NCBI GenBank assembly: GCA_016926795.1
Contig: JAFGNW010000031.1
Coordinates: forward strand, 1 to 40,330
Length of the DNA: 40,330 nt
Origin: Candidatus Zixiibacteriota bacterium
GTDB lineage: Bacteria; Zixibacteria; MSB-5A5; GN15; FEB-12
Direction: 5' to 3'
The stretch's first letter is position 1. Every line of letters begins with the position of its first letter. Both the position numbers and the translations under genes were made by a program. The notes beneath the pieces are model-generated. The model did not search any database, was not told the DNA's origin, and saw only the letters and a program-made list of their open reading frames with translations. This document shows, piece after piece, positions 16,370-23,676 of this stretch.

Positions 16370-17142
16370 CAGAGAAAAAGATACAGTCCTACCAGCCCGA
16401 TGGCAAAACAATAATAGCTGAAATACTCAAATTTTCCCTTTTTGATGGTCGTCAGAACGCCGTAAACGGCCAACAACCCCATAATAAAGGCCATAATAGC
16501 GCCGACGAAATACTGACCGTAGAGGGCACCGTCAAGGGCCAGCAGGTCCTTGAATTTCAAAACGGCTGCGCCGCCGATAGCCGGTACGGCCAGCAGGAAG
16601 GAAAACTCCGCCGCGGTCGAGGGTTTCACTCCTGAGTACAGACCGAAAGCGATGGTCGTCCCCGAGCGGGAAATACCCGGAAAAATAGCCAGAGCCTGAC
16701 CTATACCCATAAACAGTGCCGATGACAGCTTTAGCGGTTTTTCATCCTGTTTGATAAAGCGGGTCAGGAGTAAAATAACACCGGTGACCAGGAGCATAAC
16801 CGAGGTCAAGGCCGGGTTGGAGAAGGCTCTTTCAAAAAAATCCTCGAGCAGGAAACCGACCAGGCCGGCCGGGATAGTCCCGAGAATCAGGAATCCGATT
16901 ATTTTTCGTTCCTCTTTCATTTCAGCGACAAACAGCGATTGCACCAGACGGTAAATTCTCCCCCGGAAATAAACCAGCACCGACAGCAGCGTTCCCAGAT
17001 GCACGACTACCTCGAACGATACGCCCGGGTCGGTAACGCCCAGTATTTCCTGGGCAAGGACCAGATGCCCTGAGGACGAAACCGGCAGAAACTCGGTCAG
17101 GCCCTGTAAAATCCCCAGTATGACAGCGTCGAGATAAGACAT
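16369..17142 (-). CDS. uppP: Undecaprenyl-diphosphatase UppP (BacA family)
   Basis: An integral membrane enzyme of 257 residues that dephosphorylates undecaprenyl diphosphate to recycle the lipid carrier for peptidoglycan and O-antigen; its loss or gain affects bacitracin sensitivity. Both signature motifs are present: GLTEFLPVSSSGHLVL near the N-terminus (residues 15-30) and FPGISRSGTTIAFG in the middle. About eight hydrophobic segments are visible. The start MSYLDAVILGILQG fits the family. It is the first gene of a unit with the heptosyltransferase-GmhB fusion and amrS. A terminator hairpin ends only 5 bp before its ATG, so its ribosome site would lie in the stem on read-through mRNA. A separate promoter was not located. 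Confidence 0.96.
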   Translation of the reverse strand: MSYLDAVILGILQGLTEFLPVSSSGHLVLAQEILGVTDPGVSFEVVVHLGTLLSVLVYFRGRIYRLVQSLFVAEMKEERKIIGFLILGTIPAGLVGFLLEDFFERAFSNPALTSVMLLVTGVILLLTRFIKQDEKPLKLSSALFMGIGQALAIFPGISRSGTTIAFGLYSGVKPSTAAEFSFLLAVPAIGGAAVLKFKDLLALDGALYGQYFVGAIMAFIMGLLAVYGVLTTIKKGKFEYFSYYCFAIGLVGLYLFL

Positions 17143-17147
17143 AAATG

Positions 17148-17172
17148 AAAAGCCCCGCCGGGCGGGGCTTTT
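17148..17172 (-). terminator. Strong GC-rich terminator directly before uppP
   Basis: AAAAGCCCCGCC / GGCGGGGCTTTT is a near-perfect palindrome with almost no loop. On the minus strand it ends in CTTTTCATTTATG. It should end transcription of the gene at 17191-17826, yet it covers the position where the uppP ribosome site should be. Confidence 0.8.
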
Positions 17173-17190
17173 ATAATCCTTTTATATTGT

Positions 17191-17826
17191 TTACAGAACG
17201 TTATAATCGATTCCGAAAAAGAGACCATCGTTACCGTCGAGCTGAAACTCACCGTACAATTTTATCAGGTCCGAAACTTCGAAACAGACCCCACCGTTAA
17301 AACCGAATTTCAATTCCGACTCGGAACCGCCGCCATCGGGGCTGTAATGCTCCATGCGCAGATTGAACCGGGCATAAGGCGCCAGGATTTTGCCGCTGGA
17401 GGTTTCAAACGGATAGGAACCGATAACCATCGCCCCAATTTCAAAAACCGAGCCGCCTTCGAAATCGATATATTCCAGAAAACCGCCGGGCGCCAGGTCG
17501 AACGGATTATCGGGATCTTCCGCGATACTGAGCATCTGGTATCTGAAATCGCCGCCGAGAACCAATCCGGCATCTCCGGCGTCGGGGTCATAAATGCCGA
17601 GTCTAAGGCGGCCGTTGGTATAGGCAGACAAACCGTAATCGAAACTTCCGAAAAAGCTGGTGGCATTATCCCCCAGGCCGATGCCGCCGCCCAGGTATCC
17701 CTTGCCCTGCCCCAGCGCTTTCGCTGTCGTCAGACATCCGAAAGCGGAACCAGCGGCGTCGATAGCCAGGACATTCCCGGTCAAAAAAATTGCTGTTGCA
17801 AATACGATGATGATTACTTTTCTCAT
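17191..17826 (-). CDS. Predicted outer-membrane beta-barrel protein, unknown function
   Basis: A 211-residue protein with a clear signal peptide, MRKVIIIVFATAIFLTGNVLA, with likely cleavage after VLA. The mature part is rich in Gly and alternating polar/apolar stretches (e.g. GKGYLGGGIGLGD, GRLRLGIYDPDAGDAGLVLG, LIKLYGEFQLDG), typical of a small outer-membrane barrel of eight to ten strands. The last residues (FFGIDYNVL) lack the usual terminal Phe, so the barrel call is tentative. I do not recognise a named family. It is transcribed away from the symporter gene and closed by a strong terminator at 17148-17172, so it is probably a single-gene unit. Confidence 0.7.
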   Translation of the reverse strand: MRKVIIIVFATAIFLTGNVLAIDAAGSAFGCLTTAKALGQGKGYLGGGIGLGDNATSFFGSFDYGLSAYTNGRLRLGIYDPDAGDAGLVLGGDFRYQMLSIAEDPDNPFDLAPGGFLEYIDFEGGSVFEIGAMVIGSYPFETSSGKILAPYARFNLRMEHYSPDGGGSESELKFGFNGGVCFEVSDLIKLYGEFQLDGNDGLFFGIDYNVL

Positions 17827-17890
17827 ATCTTTTCCCTTCTAAATATTCCTTTTCATTTTAAGTTAAGAACTTATTCTCCTCGTAAAACCG

Positions 17891-17932
17891 TGTCAACTAA
17901 AAAGCTTTAATAAAATCTTTATTTTGTTGACA
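17891..17932. promoter_or_regulatory. Divergent TTGACA boxes between the barrel gene and the symporter
   Basis: Two exact -35 hexamers point away from each other: TTGACA on minus at 17896-17891 and on plus at 17927-17932. The -10 partners are weak (TAAGTT on minus at 17 bp; TATTTC on plus at 15 bp). The plus box lies inside an inverted repeat TTGAC-N7-GTCAA (17927-17943), which could be an operator. Confidence 0.35.
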
Positions 17933-18031
17933 ACCGTCGTCAATAAATATTTCTTCAAACAACATGTTGATACTTAGTACCTTTACCTATAACTATCTTC
18001 TGAAAAAAACAACCTGACAGGAGAATAATAA

Positions 18032-19408
18032 ATGGCGAATGAGATCAGCTCCAACTCTGAAACTGTTCCCAGTCGCGGGCAATGGGCCAGTCACCTCGGT
18101 TTTATCCTGGCCGCAGCCGGTTCGGCTATCGGTCTGGGAAATATCTGGAAATTCCCCTATATCACCGGCGAGTACGGCGGGGGCGCCTTTGTCCTGGTTT
18201 ATTTAATTTGTGTCGTAATCGTCGGCCTGCCGCTGATGATTGCCGAAATCATGATCGGTCGCCGGGCGCAACAGAATCCTGTCGGAGCTTTTCAGGAATT
18301 GCACCATAAAAACAGCCCCTGGCAACTGACCGGCTGGCTGGGCGTAGCCTCGGGTTTCCTGATTCTCTCGTTCTACAGCGTCGTGGCCGGCTGGGCCATC
18401 GCCTATATTTTTAAATCAATCGTCGGTTTCTCCGGCAGCCCGGAACAGATTCAGAATCAATTTACCGAACTGGTGGTCAGTCCCTTCGATTCCGTCCTCT
18501 GGCACAGCGTCTTCATGATGCTGTGTATCGCCATCGTCATCGGCGGCGTTCAGCGCGGGATTGAACGCTGGTCGAAAATTCTCATGCCGGCGTTGTTCGT
18601 TATACTGATCGGGCTGATGTTCTACGGCCTGTTCTTCACTCACGGCGGCTCGCAGGCTCTGGAGTTTCTCTTCAAACCCGATTTTTCGAAACTCTCCGCC
18701 GAGGCCGCCCTCTCCGCCCTGGGGCACGCCTTCTTCACCCTGTCGCTGGGCATGGGGGCGATGATAACCTACGGCAGCTATATGAAAAAATCTGACAATA
18801 TCTTTAAAAACGCCGTGATGGTATCCTTCCTCGACACCCTGATCGCCCTTATGGCCGGGACGGCTATTTTCTCCCTGGTGTTTCATTACGGGATGGAGCC
18901 GGGGCAGTCGGTGGGACTTATTTTCAAAACTCTGCCGGTACTCTTCAAAGAAACCGGGCCCGGCATATCGGTACCGTTTTTTATCCTGCTATCTTTTGCC
19001 GCGCTGACGTCGGGGATAAGCTTGCTCGAGGTAGTAGTTTCATATTTTATCGACATACGCGGCTGGAGCCGGGCCAAAGCCACTTTCCTTCTCGGTGGCG
19101 CTATTTACCTGTTCGGCCTGCTCTCGGCTATTTCGTCGATAACCCTCCCCTTCCGGGGAAAGGACCAGGGAATTTTCGATATTCTCGATTTCGTAACTAC
19201 CAACTATATGTTGCCGGTCGGGGGGCTTTTGACCTGTTTGTTCACCGCCTGGGTGTTTAAAAGGAAAGCCAAAATCGACGAGTTCGGTTCCGGTGATACC
19301 TTATATCGAGTTTTCGATATAATCATAAAAGTCGTAACGCCGATAGCGGTTATTATCGTTTTACTGCATGGATTGGAGCTGTTGCCTTTTATGGATTACG
19401 GGAAGTGA
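18032..19408 (+). CDS. Sodium-dependent transporter, neurotransmitter:sodium symporter (NSS/SNF) family
   Basis: An inner-membrane LeuT-fold secondary transporter of 458 residues with about 11 hydrophobic segments, the usual number for bacterial members. The first helix carries the family signature WASHLGFILAAAGSAIGLGNIWKFPY, which includes the unwound Na+/substrate site (AGSAIGLGNIWKFPY), followed by GEYGGGAFVLVYL. Bacterial NSS proteins usually import amino acids with Na+. The substrate here cannot be told. A clear ACAGGAGAATAATAA precedes the ATG. It stands alone on the plus strand with galT six bases downstream, so the two are probably one unit. Confidence 0.95.
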   Translation: MANEISSNSETVPSRGQWASHLGFILAAAGSAIGLGNIWKFPYITGEYGGGAFVLVYLICVVIVGLPLMIAEIMIGRRAQQNPVGAFQELHHKNSPWQLTGWLGVASGFLILSFYSVVAGWAIAYIFKSIVGFSGSPEQIQNQFTELVVSPFDSVLWHSVFMMLCIAIVIGGVQRGIERWSKILMPALFVILIGLMFYGLFFTHGGSQALEFLFKPDFSKLSAEAALSALGHAFFTLSLGMGAMITYGSYMKKSDNIFKNAVMVSFLDTLIALMAGTAIFSLVFHYGMEPGQSVGLIFKTLPVLFKETGPGISVPFFILLSFAALTSGISLLEVVVSYFIDIRGWSRAKATFLLGGAIYLFGLLSAISSITLPFRGKDQGIFDILDFVTTNYMLPVGGLLTCLFTAWVFKRKAKIDEFGSGDTLYRVFDIIIKVVTPIAVIIVLLHGLELLPFMDYGK

Positions 19409-19414
19409 GAAAAA

Positions 19415-20410
19415 ATGCCTGAATTCCGCCAGAATAAAGCCACCAAAGAATGGGTTATCCTGGCTCCCGAACGGGGTAAACGACCTTCGGATTTTATAAA
19501 GGGACTAACGCCCCGCGCTACGGTTCCGCCCTATAAAGATGACTGTCCCTTTTGTCCCGGCAACGAACATCTTACCTACGAACCGATTTATGCCCATCCT
19601 GCCGGTAAGGACTGGCAGGTGCGGGTGGTTCCCAACAAATTTGCCGCCCTGCAAGCCGACCTGACCGTTACCCGCCACCGGGTCGGTTCATTTTTAACCG
19701 CCGACGGTTTCGGTATCGCCGAGGTCGTTATCGAGCATCCCCGACACAACCAAACTCTGGCAACGATGGAGATTACCGAGGTAGCCGAGGTATTGCGGGC
19801 CTACCGCGAGCGCCAGATAGAAATCAGCAAGAACGACAAAATAAATCTCGTCACGATTTTCCGCAATCACGGCGCCCGGGCGGGTACCTCGCTGGAGCAT
19901 CCCCATTCGCAGATAATCGCCACCCCGATTGTCCCGCCCCATGTTCGCTATCCTATGGAACAGGCTGTTTTGCACTATGACGAATTTGGTCGTTGTGTCT
20001 ATTGTGAGATGGTTGCCGAAGAAATTCGGCAGGGAGACAGGATTATCGTCGAATCACGGAATTTTGTCGCCTTCTGCCCATTCGCGGCCCGTTCACCTTT
20101 CGAATGCCGGATATACCCTAAAAAACACAAAGCCACTTATATCCTTATCGAGGATGACGAGATCCTGGAGTTGGCTTCGGTTCTTCGCGAAACCCTGGCG
20201 CGGTTATATATAGGTTTGAACAATCCCGACCACAATTATATAATCCGTTCGGCGCCGATAGGCGACCATGACACCCGGCACTTGCACTGGTACATGGTCA
20301 TAATCCCCAAAATATCCACCCCGGCGGGATTTGAAATCGGTTCGGGGATATACATCAACACCGCCTCGCCGGAAGAAGCCGCGGAGTTTTTGACTCAGGT
20401 AAAAATTTAA
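19415..20410 (+). CDS. galT: Galactose-1-phosphate uridylyltransferase GalT
   Basis: A cytoplasmic Leloir-pathway enzyme that swaps UMP between UDP-glucose and galactose 1-phosphate. The 331 residues carry a zinc-binding CPFC (44-47) in DDCPFCPGNE, FRNHGARAGTSLEHPHSQI with the catalytic HPHSQ motif (the histidine that forms the uridylyl intermediate), and the C-terminal HxH-type segment DTRHLHWYMVIIP. The length fits the shorter bacterial/archaeal type. It starts six bases after the symporter stop, with GGAAGTGAG as ribosome site. It is convergent with the SbcD-like gene, and only six bases separate the two stop codons. No galK or galE is in the window. Other nucleotidyltransferase activity of the same HIT-related family (e.g. 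on ADP-sugars) cannot be excluded. Confidence 0.93.
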   Translation: MPEFRQNKATKEWVILAPERGKRPSDFIKGLTPRATVPPYKDDCPFCPGNEHLTYEPIYAHPAGKDWQVRVVPNKFAALQADLTVTRHRVGSFLTADGFGIAEVVIEHPRHNQTLATMEITEVAEVLRAYRERQIEISKNDKINLVTIFRNHGARAGTSLEHPHSQIIATPIVPPHVRYPMEQAVLHYDEFGRCVYCEMVAEEIRQGDRIIVESRNFVAFCPFAARSPFECRIYPKKHKATYILIEDDEILELASVLRETLARLYIGLNNPDHNYIIRSAPIGDHDTRHLHWYMVIIPKISTPAGFEIGSGIYINTASPEEAAEFLTQVKI

Positions 20411-20419
20411 TCCGGATTA
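20408..20419. other. Palindrome formed by two convergent stop codons
   Basis: TAATCCGGATTA is a perfect 12-base palindrome. Its first three bases are the galT stop and its last three are the stop of the minus-strand SbcD-like gene. No separate terminator is seen for either gene. Confidence 0.7.
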
Positions 20420-21535
20420 TTCTTCTGACAGGTTCAGATATTTCAGCGCCTCTTTGGTCAGGCGGTCTTTGTCGAATCCCTGTAAATCGACTGTATCGAG
20501 ATAAGCTATGAAACTCTCGTCCAGCCTCCCTATCGCCGAGCGGCCGAATTGTGATGCGCTCTCCTCGGTCTTTTCCTTCTCGAAACGAACGTCCAGTGAA
20601 AAACTTTTCTGCTTCAGTTCCGCCATAGCGTCGGGCGGGATGGTTCTCATGATTTCCTCGGTCACTCCCTCGACCTTGACCCGGACAATTTTATCCGAAC
20701 TGTCAACTTTTTCCAGCTCCTGCCGGATAAGTTCAGCCAGTTGGTCGCCGCGCTTGCCTCGGGCGTCGATAGGCTGAAGGTCCACCATCGGCCGGCTCCT
20801 GATTTCGTGAAAGACGATTTTGAACGGCTCCAGCTCGACCTCAATAAGTCCCTTGGCGGCTTCCCGCTCGGACTGCGAGAGCCGCTCGGTGGAACCGGCG
20901 TAAAAGGCCCGGTCGGCTACCCGGCAATAATTGTGAAAATGCCCGAGAGCGGTATAGTCGAACCGGTTCATGATTTCGAGAGGCAGTTCCTGCTCGCCCA
21001 GGTCGGCCATGGAAAACTCGGGCATGCCCGAAGCCACCCCGTGCAGAATCAATACATTATACCGGGCGTTTTTATCCGGAATACATTTAGCCAGTTCAGC
21101 TTTCTGGATATCCGTCGTCAGACAGTGCGGCAGGGTGAAAAATTTGACACCGTTGATTTCAAAAATATCGAGTTTCGATTCGGCGGCGATGTACAAGTTG
21201 TCGATTTGCCGGTAAACGTCCAGCGCCGCTCCGATATGGGGCTGTTTGGGGGCATCGTGATTGCCGGTGATAATTATGGTCGGGATACCGTTTTGTTCGG
21301 CCAGCCGGTAGAACTGTGCCCCCGCGAGAGCCATGATTCGGTTGAGGGGCCGGACAGTATGAAAAACATCACCGGCGTGAATGCAGACATCGGGTTTCAG
21401 GGCTATTATCCGGTCCACCGCCTCGATAAAACCGTTGATTATATCCTCCTGGCGCAGCGTCAGACCGCTCTGACCCCGCCGGTAATGGTTCTCTCCGGCG
21501 CCCAGGTGACTGTCGGCGAAATGACAAATCCTCAT
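20417..21535 (-). CDS. SbcD/Mre11-type DNA repair exonuclease (metallophosphoesterase)
   Basis: A 372-residue calcineurin-like phosphoesterase of the SbcD/Mre11 group, which trims DNA ends and hairpins with two Mn ions. The metal motifs are present in order: DSH (FADSHLG, 8-10), GD (HAGDVFH, 55-56), GNHD (91-94), a later HGV, and LGHFHNY. The C-terminal third has the capping-type region of SbcD. The ATPase partner SbcC/Rad50 is not next to it here, which is unusual since the two are often adjacent. The start MRICHFADSH is natural for the fold, although the ribosome site is weak. The gene ends six bases from galT in convergent orientation. Confidence 0.88.
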   Translation of the reverse strand: MRICHFADSHLGAGENHYRRGQSGLTLRQEDIINGFIEAVDRIIALKPDVCIHAGDVFHTVRPLNRIMALAGAQFYRLAEQNGIPTIIITGNHDAPKQPHIGAALDVYRQIDNLYIAAESKLDIFEINGVKFFTLPHCLTTDIQKAELAKCIPDKNARYNVLILHGVASGMPEFSMADLGEQELPLEIMNRFDYTALGHFHNYCRVADRAFYAGSTERLSQSEREAAKGLIEVELEPFKIVFHEIRSRPMVDLQPIDARGKRGDQLAELIRQELEKVDSSDKIVRVKVEGVTEEIMRTIPPDAMAELKQKSFSLDVRFEKEKTEESASQFGRSAIGRLDESFIAYLDTVDLQGFDKDRLTKEALKYLNLSEE

Positions 21536-21584
21536 AAGCTCGAATATAAAAACAAAAGCTCGCGGTTCAAATCACAAAGATATT

Positions 21585-23552
21585 CTAAAAAGAAATATAT
21601 TCCGCGGGAATAATTTTGTTATAACGCAGTAAATCGGCGCTCAACTGATACAGGGCGTCAGCTTTCATACGAATACTGTCCGCTAGGACAGTATCGCGCA
21701 GGGCCAGGTTATCTGAATAATCACGATTGATGAAGTCATAAACCAAAGGCCGCTTGTTGTCCAGCCCCATGAAGGCGATATAGTCGTTTTCTGCCCAGCC
21801 TATTCCCTGCCCGGAAATCCACAGCGCGAAACCGTCGTTTTCCCCGAGACTCAGCAAATCCCGTCCCAGCGCGGCCCGGTACGGCAGGTTCAGCAGTCCG
21901 GCGACCGTTGGCAGGATATCCACCTGGGAGCTGATGGTCGCTTTTATCCCCGGCTCGATAATCCCCGGAGCGTAAAGTAAAAACGGAATGTGCTGATTCT
22001 CGAAGATATCGAGCTGGCCGCCGTGGTGGGTATGGTCACCGGTTATGATAAAAATCGTGTTTTTGAAATAGTCAGCCTTCTCGGCCATTTTGAAAAACTC
22101 CCCCAGTGCCCAGTCGGAATAACGGTAAGCGTTAAGAAAAGCATATTCGGGATGGTCCTGTTCGTCGAAAATGGCGAAGCTCTCATCGGGCAGCTTGTAC
22201 GGGGCGTGGTTGGTGACGGAAAAAATCATCCCGAAAAAGGGCTGCCCGTCGAGACGGTTGAACTCCTCATGGGCGCGCATAAAAGCATACTCATCGTCGT
22301 ATCCCCAGGTCCGTTCCGGCCCGCCGCAGTCTTTCAATTCGTTTTTACCGATAATGAGGTCGAACTTCTCGTGCACCAGCATATTTTCCAGGTTGTCGAA
22401 ATCCAGCAGCCCACCGTGGACGAAAATATTCCGGTAATTTTGTTTTTTTAAGAGATTACTCAAAGAACCGAAATTGTCCATCAATTCCGCCCGGCGCATG
22501 ACCGGTACCCCCACCTGGTCGGGAATGCCGGTAAGAGTGGAAAACAGACCCGAGGTGGAGCGAAACCCGGTGGCGAAAAAGCGATTGAAAAAAAGACCCG
22601 AATCGGCCAGCCGGTTGAATATCGGCGTTACGCCCAGGCGGTCGCCGTCGGGACCAACAAATTTCCCCGTCCAGCTCTCCATCAGAATTATCACCACGTT
22701 ATAAGGGACGATGGTGTCGGTCTCCCGGGTTTTTTTTATAAAGATAGGATAGGCCGGATCGATGATGTTATTGTCCTCAATGCCCAGCAACCCAAGGCTT
22801 ACCTGACGGGCTCTTTCGGAATCCATCAGGTCCACCCGGCGGGTCTTGCCCAATGAACGAAAAGCCAGGTGGGGGCTGTTGACAGTCAGGATATTGACGG
22901 CGTTGTAAGTACTGATGAAGGAATCCGCCGTTCGCAGAGGCACCCGCTGCAACCCGCCCCGCCCGAGTATCGCCAACAACGGTACCAGGACGAGATAAAC
23001 GAGAAGATACGTTTTCAACGGAAGCGGTTCAAAACGGGTCAGTTTCAGTTTTTTTACAACCAGCCGGGCAAGGCCAATGAAAACCGCCAGAAACAACAAA
23101 GTTAGAATCAAGTAATGAGGTTTCTCGATAACGGCGGTTTTTAAAATCGGCAGAAAAGCACTGTCGAGATAAGCGAACGCTTCATAACCCAGCCGTTTAC
23201 GGGCGTGCTGAAAATACTGCAGGTCAGCCGTCAGCAATAAAAAGAAAACTATAATGACGACATGGGCGGCAATTATCCAGAGCCAGCGAAACAGCCTGAA
23301 GCGGTTAATAAAGGGCAGGCAGGATAAAACCAGAATTGCGGTCAGTCCCATGGCACTGATGGCGGCGTCGAAACGCATCCCGTGAATAAAACCCGATAAA
23401 ATCTCAACGACGGGGACGCTGTCGAAATCGGCGTTGTAAACGATAAAAAACAGAAACCGAAAGAACGAAAACATCGCCATCGAAAACACAAAAACAAAAC
23501 CGAAAAACTTCAATTCCCGGGTGAAAATATTCCCTTTACCGGCCACGAGCAT
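21585..23552 (-). CDS. LtaS/MdoB-type membrane sulfatase-fold phosphotransferase
   Basis: A 655-residue inner-membrane enzyme. About five transmembrane helices fill residues 15-195, followed by an extracytoplasmic sulfatase-fold domain (about 285-600). Key residues visible: E292 in ILMESW, the nucleophile threonine T333 in FRSTSG, and the metal residues of IITGDHTHHGG. Relatives transfer phosphoglycerol or phosphoethanolamine from lipids to an acceptor: LtaS makes lipoteichoic acid, MdoB/OpgB decorates periplasmic glucans. In a heptose-LPS organism a glucan- or lipid-A-modifying role is more likely, but this is inference. The ATG directly touches the GAAAGG ribosome site, so GTG two codons later (23546) may be the true start. 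The NtrC-type regulator is 124 bp upstream on the same strand. Confidence 0.9.
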   Translation of the reverse strand: MLVAGKGNIFTRELKFFGFVFVFSMAMFSFFRFLFFIVYNADFDSVPVVEILSGFIHGMRFDAAISAMGLTAILVLSCLPFINRFRLFRWLWIIAAHVVIIVFFLLLTADLQYFQHARKRLGYEAFAYLDSAFLPILKTAVIEKPHYLILTLLFLAVFIGLARLVVKKLKLTRFEPLPLKTYLLVYLVLVPLLAILGRGGLQRVPLRTADSFISTYNAVNILTVNSPHLAFRSLGKTRRVDLMDSERARQVSLGLLGIEDNNIIDPAYPIFIKKTRETDTIVPYNVVIILMESWTGKFVGPDGDRLGVTPIFNRLADSGLFFNRFFATGFRSTSGLFSTLTGIPDQVGVPVMRRAELMDNFGSLSNLLKKQNYRNIFVHGGLLDFDNLENMLVHEKFDLIIGKNELKDCGGPERTWGYDDEYAFMRAHEEFNRLDGQPFFGMIFSVTNHAPYKLPDESFAIFDEQDHPEYAFLNAYRYSDWALGEFFKMAEKADYFKNTIFIITGDHTHHGGQLDIFENQHIPFLLYAPGIIEPGIKATISSQVDILPTVAGLLNLPYRAALGRDLLSLGENDGFALWISGQGIGWAENDYIAFMGLDNKRPLVYDFINRDYSDNLALRDTVLADSIRMKADALYQLSADLLRYNKIIPAEYISF

Positions 23553-23599
23553 CCTTTCATCTTTCAGCGATAAACCAGACGTTAAGGTAATACCGTTTC

Positions 23600-23628
23600 A
23601 ATATAACAAAAAGAAACAGGGCAGACAA
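23600..23628 (-). promoter_or_regulatory. Sigma-70-like promoter for the LtaS-family gene
   Basis: TTGTCT (23628-23623), a 17-bp spacer and TATATT (23605-23600) on the minus strand, about 48 bp before the start codon. The -10 matches five of six and the -35 four of six. Confidence 0.4.
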
Positions 23629-23676
23629 AATGAATGTCGCGAAAAGAAAGAAATAAATTTTCGGGAAGGCCGGCTA

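Noticed and set aside
20741-21613. Plus-strand ORF of 290 codons opposite the SbcD-like gene
   Set aside because: Antisense shadow; all metallophosphoesterase motifs are on the minus strand.
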